Of a DNA stretch of 6,506 bases, positions 5,087-6,506 are shown piece after piece. Source of the stretch: Hyphomicrobiaceae bacterium. GTDB taxonomy: Bacteria > Pseudomonadota > Alphaproteobacteria > Rhizobiales > Hyphomicrobiaceae. The stretch lies in the NCBI GenBank assembly GCA_017353825.1, contig JAFMSC010000257.1, forward strand, positions 1 through 6,506, written 5' to 3'. Both the position numbers and the translations under genes were made by a program. The notes under the pieces are model-generated. The model had not been told where the DNA came from and searched no databases. It was given only the letters and a program-made list of their open reading frames with translations. The number at the start of each line of letters is the position of its first letter. Positions within the stretch are counted from its first letter, which is position 1.

Positions 5087-6506
5087 ATGCCAAAAAAGCT
5101 CATCATCGACGGCAAGCTCATCGAGGTCGACGACGGCGTCACGCTGATCCAGGCCTGCGAGGCGGCCGGCGTGGAGATTCCCCGCTTCTGCTACCACGAG
5201 CGCCTGTCGATCGCCGGCAACTGCCGCATGTGCCTGATCGAGGTGGCGGGCATGCCCAAGCCGGTCGCTTCGTGCGCCATGGGCGTGAGCGATCTGCCAC
5301 CCAACAAGGACGGCAGTCCCAAGATGATCAATACGCGCTCGCCGATGGTGAAGAAGGCGCGCGAGGGCGTGATGGAGTTTCTGCTGATCAACCATCCGCT
5401 CGACTGCCCGATCTGCGACCAGGGCGGCGAGTGCGATTTGCAAGACCAGGCCATCGCCTACGGCTTCGGCGGCTCCCGCTTCGACGAGAACAAGCGCGCC
5501 GTCGAGGAGAAATACCTGGGACCCCTCATCAAGACCGCTATGAACCGCTGCATCCACTGCACGCGCTGCGTGCGGTTCATGACCGAGGTCGCGGGCGTGG
5601 AGGAGCTCGGGGCCATCGGCCGCGGAGAGGATATGGAGATCACCACCTACCTCGAGCGCGGCCTGATGTCGGAGCTGTCCGCCAATGTCAACGACCTGTG
5701 CCCTGTCGGTGCCCTGACGCATCGGCCGTGGGCCTTCATCTACCGGCCCTGGGAGCTGCGCAAGACCGAGTCCATCGACGTCATGGACGCGGTGGGCTCC
5801 AACATCCGTGTAGATGCGCGCGGGCGCGAGGTGCTGCGCATCCTGCCACGCAACAACGACGCCGTGAACGAGGAGTGGATCTCCGACAAGACCCGCTACG
5901 TGGCCGACGGTCTCAAGGTGCAGCGGCTCGACCAGCCGTATCTGCGCAAGAACGGCCGGCTGGAGCCTACGGGCTGGGACGAGGCGCTGGCCCTGGTCGC
6001 GGCCAAGCTCAAGGCCGCCAAACCGAACCGCATCGCCGCGCTGGCCGGCGATCTCGCCGGCGCCGAGGAGATGTTCGCGCTCAAGGACCTGTTTTCGCGC
6101 CTCCGTTGCAAGAACATCGAGTGCCGCCAGGACGGCGCCAAGCTCGACCCGAAGCTCGGCCGCGCGAGCTATCTGTTCAATGCCGGCATCGAGGGCGTCG
6201 AAGAGGCCGACGCCATCCTCTTTGTGGGCACGAATCCGCGCCTGGAGGCGGCCGTGCTCAACTCCCGCGTCCGCAAACGCTGGCGCCAGGCGAGCGTGGC
6301 TGTGGGCCTGATCGGCCAGCAGGCCGACCTCACCTATCCTTATGAATACCTGGGCAGCGGGCCGCAGACGCTTTTAGAGGTGCTCGAAGGCAAGCACAGC
6401 TTCGCGGGCGTGCTCGGCGAAGCTACGCGGCCCATGGTGGTGGTCGGCATGGCCGCCGCGGCCCGTGGCGACGGCGCGGCGGTGCTCGCCGCGGCCGCCA
6501 AGATCG
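5087..6506 (+). CDS. nuoG: NADH-quinone oxidoreductase subunit G (75 kDa), 3' end outside window
   Basis: The first 473 residues of a protein usually near 690 are visible. NuoG carries electrons from NuoF toward the Q-module of complex I. The ferredoxin-like domain holds N1b: Cys35, Cys46, Cys49 and Cys63 (C-x10-C-x2-C-x13-C). N5 has its typical His ligand: His103, Cys107, Cys110, Cys116 (HPLDCPICDQGGEC). N4 uses Cys155, Cys158, Cys161 (CIHCTRC) and Cys205 (NDLCPVGAL). The N7 cysteines found in the E. coli and Thermus types are absent: the segment after WELRKTES reads IDVMDAVGSNIRVDARG, as in mitochondrial and many alphaproteobacterial forms. A molybdopterin-oxidoreductase-like domain follows from about residue 220 and is cut by the window edge. 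The ATG at 5087 gives the expected MPKKLIIDGKLIEV start; the ribosome binding site is poor (GGGG near 5067-5070). The reading frame is intact throughout. Confidence 0.96.
   Translation, partial: MPKKLIIDGKLIEVDDGVTLIQACEAAGVEIPRFCYHERLSIAGNCRMCLIEVAGMPKPVASCAMGVSDLPPNKDGSPKMINTRSPMVKKAREGVMEFLLINHPLDCPICDQGGECDLQDQAIAYGFGGSRFDENKRAVEEKYLGPLIKTAMNRCIHCTRCVRFMTEVAGVEELGAIGRGEDMEITTYLERGLMSELSANVNDLCPVGALTHRPWAFIYRPWELRKTESIDVMDAVGSNIRVDARGREVLRILPRNNDAVNEEWISDKTRYVADGLKVQRLDQPYLRKNGRLEPTGWDEALALVAAKLKAAKPNRIAALAGDLAGAEEMFALKDLFSRLRCKNIECRQDGAKLDPKLGRASYLFNAGIEGVEEADAILFVGTNPRLEAAVLNSRVRKRWRQASVAVGLIGQQADLTYPYEYLGSGPQTLLEVLEGKHSFAGVLGEATRPMVVVGMAAAARGDGAAVLAAAAKI

Noticed and set aside
5230..6345. 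A 371-codon plus-strand frame overlapping nuoG
   Set aside because: It is an off-frame shadow rich in Arg and Gly; the true frame starting at 5087 carries all N1b, N5 and N4 ligands.
5087..6506. Loss of N7 ligands in NuoG as an inactivating change
   Set aside because: N7 is off the main electron path and is absent from mitochondrial and many alphaproteobacterial NuoG proteins, so this is a lineage trait, not damage.

Overview
This GC-rich window with alphaproteobacterial character holds five plus-strand genes. In order they are a NUDIX hydrolase, a GNAT N-acetyltransferase, nuoE, nuoF and the first 473 codons of nuoG, which runs off the right edge. The assignment to Alphaproteobacteria (Hyphomicrobiales-like) is inferred. 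It rests on NuoE, NuoF and NuoG sequences of the mitochondrial/rhizobial type, a NuoG lacking the extra N7 cluster ligands, and promoter-like elements with a TTGAC-type -35 and a GCTATCTT-type -10.

Left half (1-2150): a 205-base leader carries a perfect TGTGA-N6-TCACA palindrome typical of CRP/FNR-family sites. The NUDIX gene (206-1195) follows, then a 196-base spacer with a good promoter candidate, then the GNAT gene (1392-2120), which ends in a hairpin with a short T-rich tail. Both accessory genes carry a short-period tandem repeat just inside their 5' end, made of AAG/GAC (Lys/Asp) words. The GNAT reads its repeat as Lys/Asp/Asn/Ala. The NUDIX gene reads its repeat in another frame as Gly/Gln/Glu/Arg/Pro, although one of the other frames would read Lys/Lys/Asp.

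Right half (2151-6506): a 363-base non-coding stretch with a promoter candidate leads into nuoE (2514-3122). nuoF (3135-4421) follows after 12 bases and is probably translationally coupled to nuoE. A 665-base gap without a convincing gene then precedes nuoG (5087 onward); the gap contains an AT-rich island with a promoter-like element. NuoE, NuoF and NuoG form the NADH-oxidising N-module of respiratory complex I. NADH gives electrons to FMN in NuoF, and these pass along iron-sulphur clusters in NuoF and NuoG toward the Q-module, with the NuoE cluster off the main path. All cluster ligands expected in the visible parts are present.

I see no evidence of a new defence, mobile or biosynthetic system. 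The points most worth checking are the paired low-complexity repeats at the 5' ends of two adjacent unrelated enzymes, the perfect CRP-type palindrome, and the interrupted layout of the nuo genes. No tRNA, rRNA, CRISPR array, insertion sequence or attachment site was recognised.
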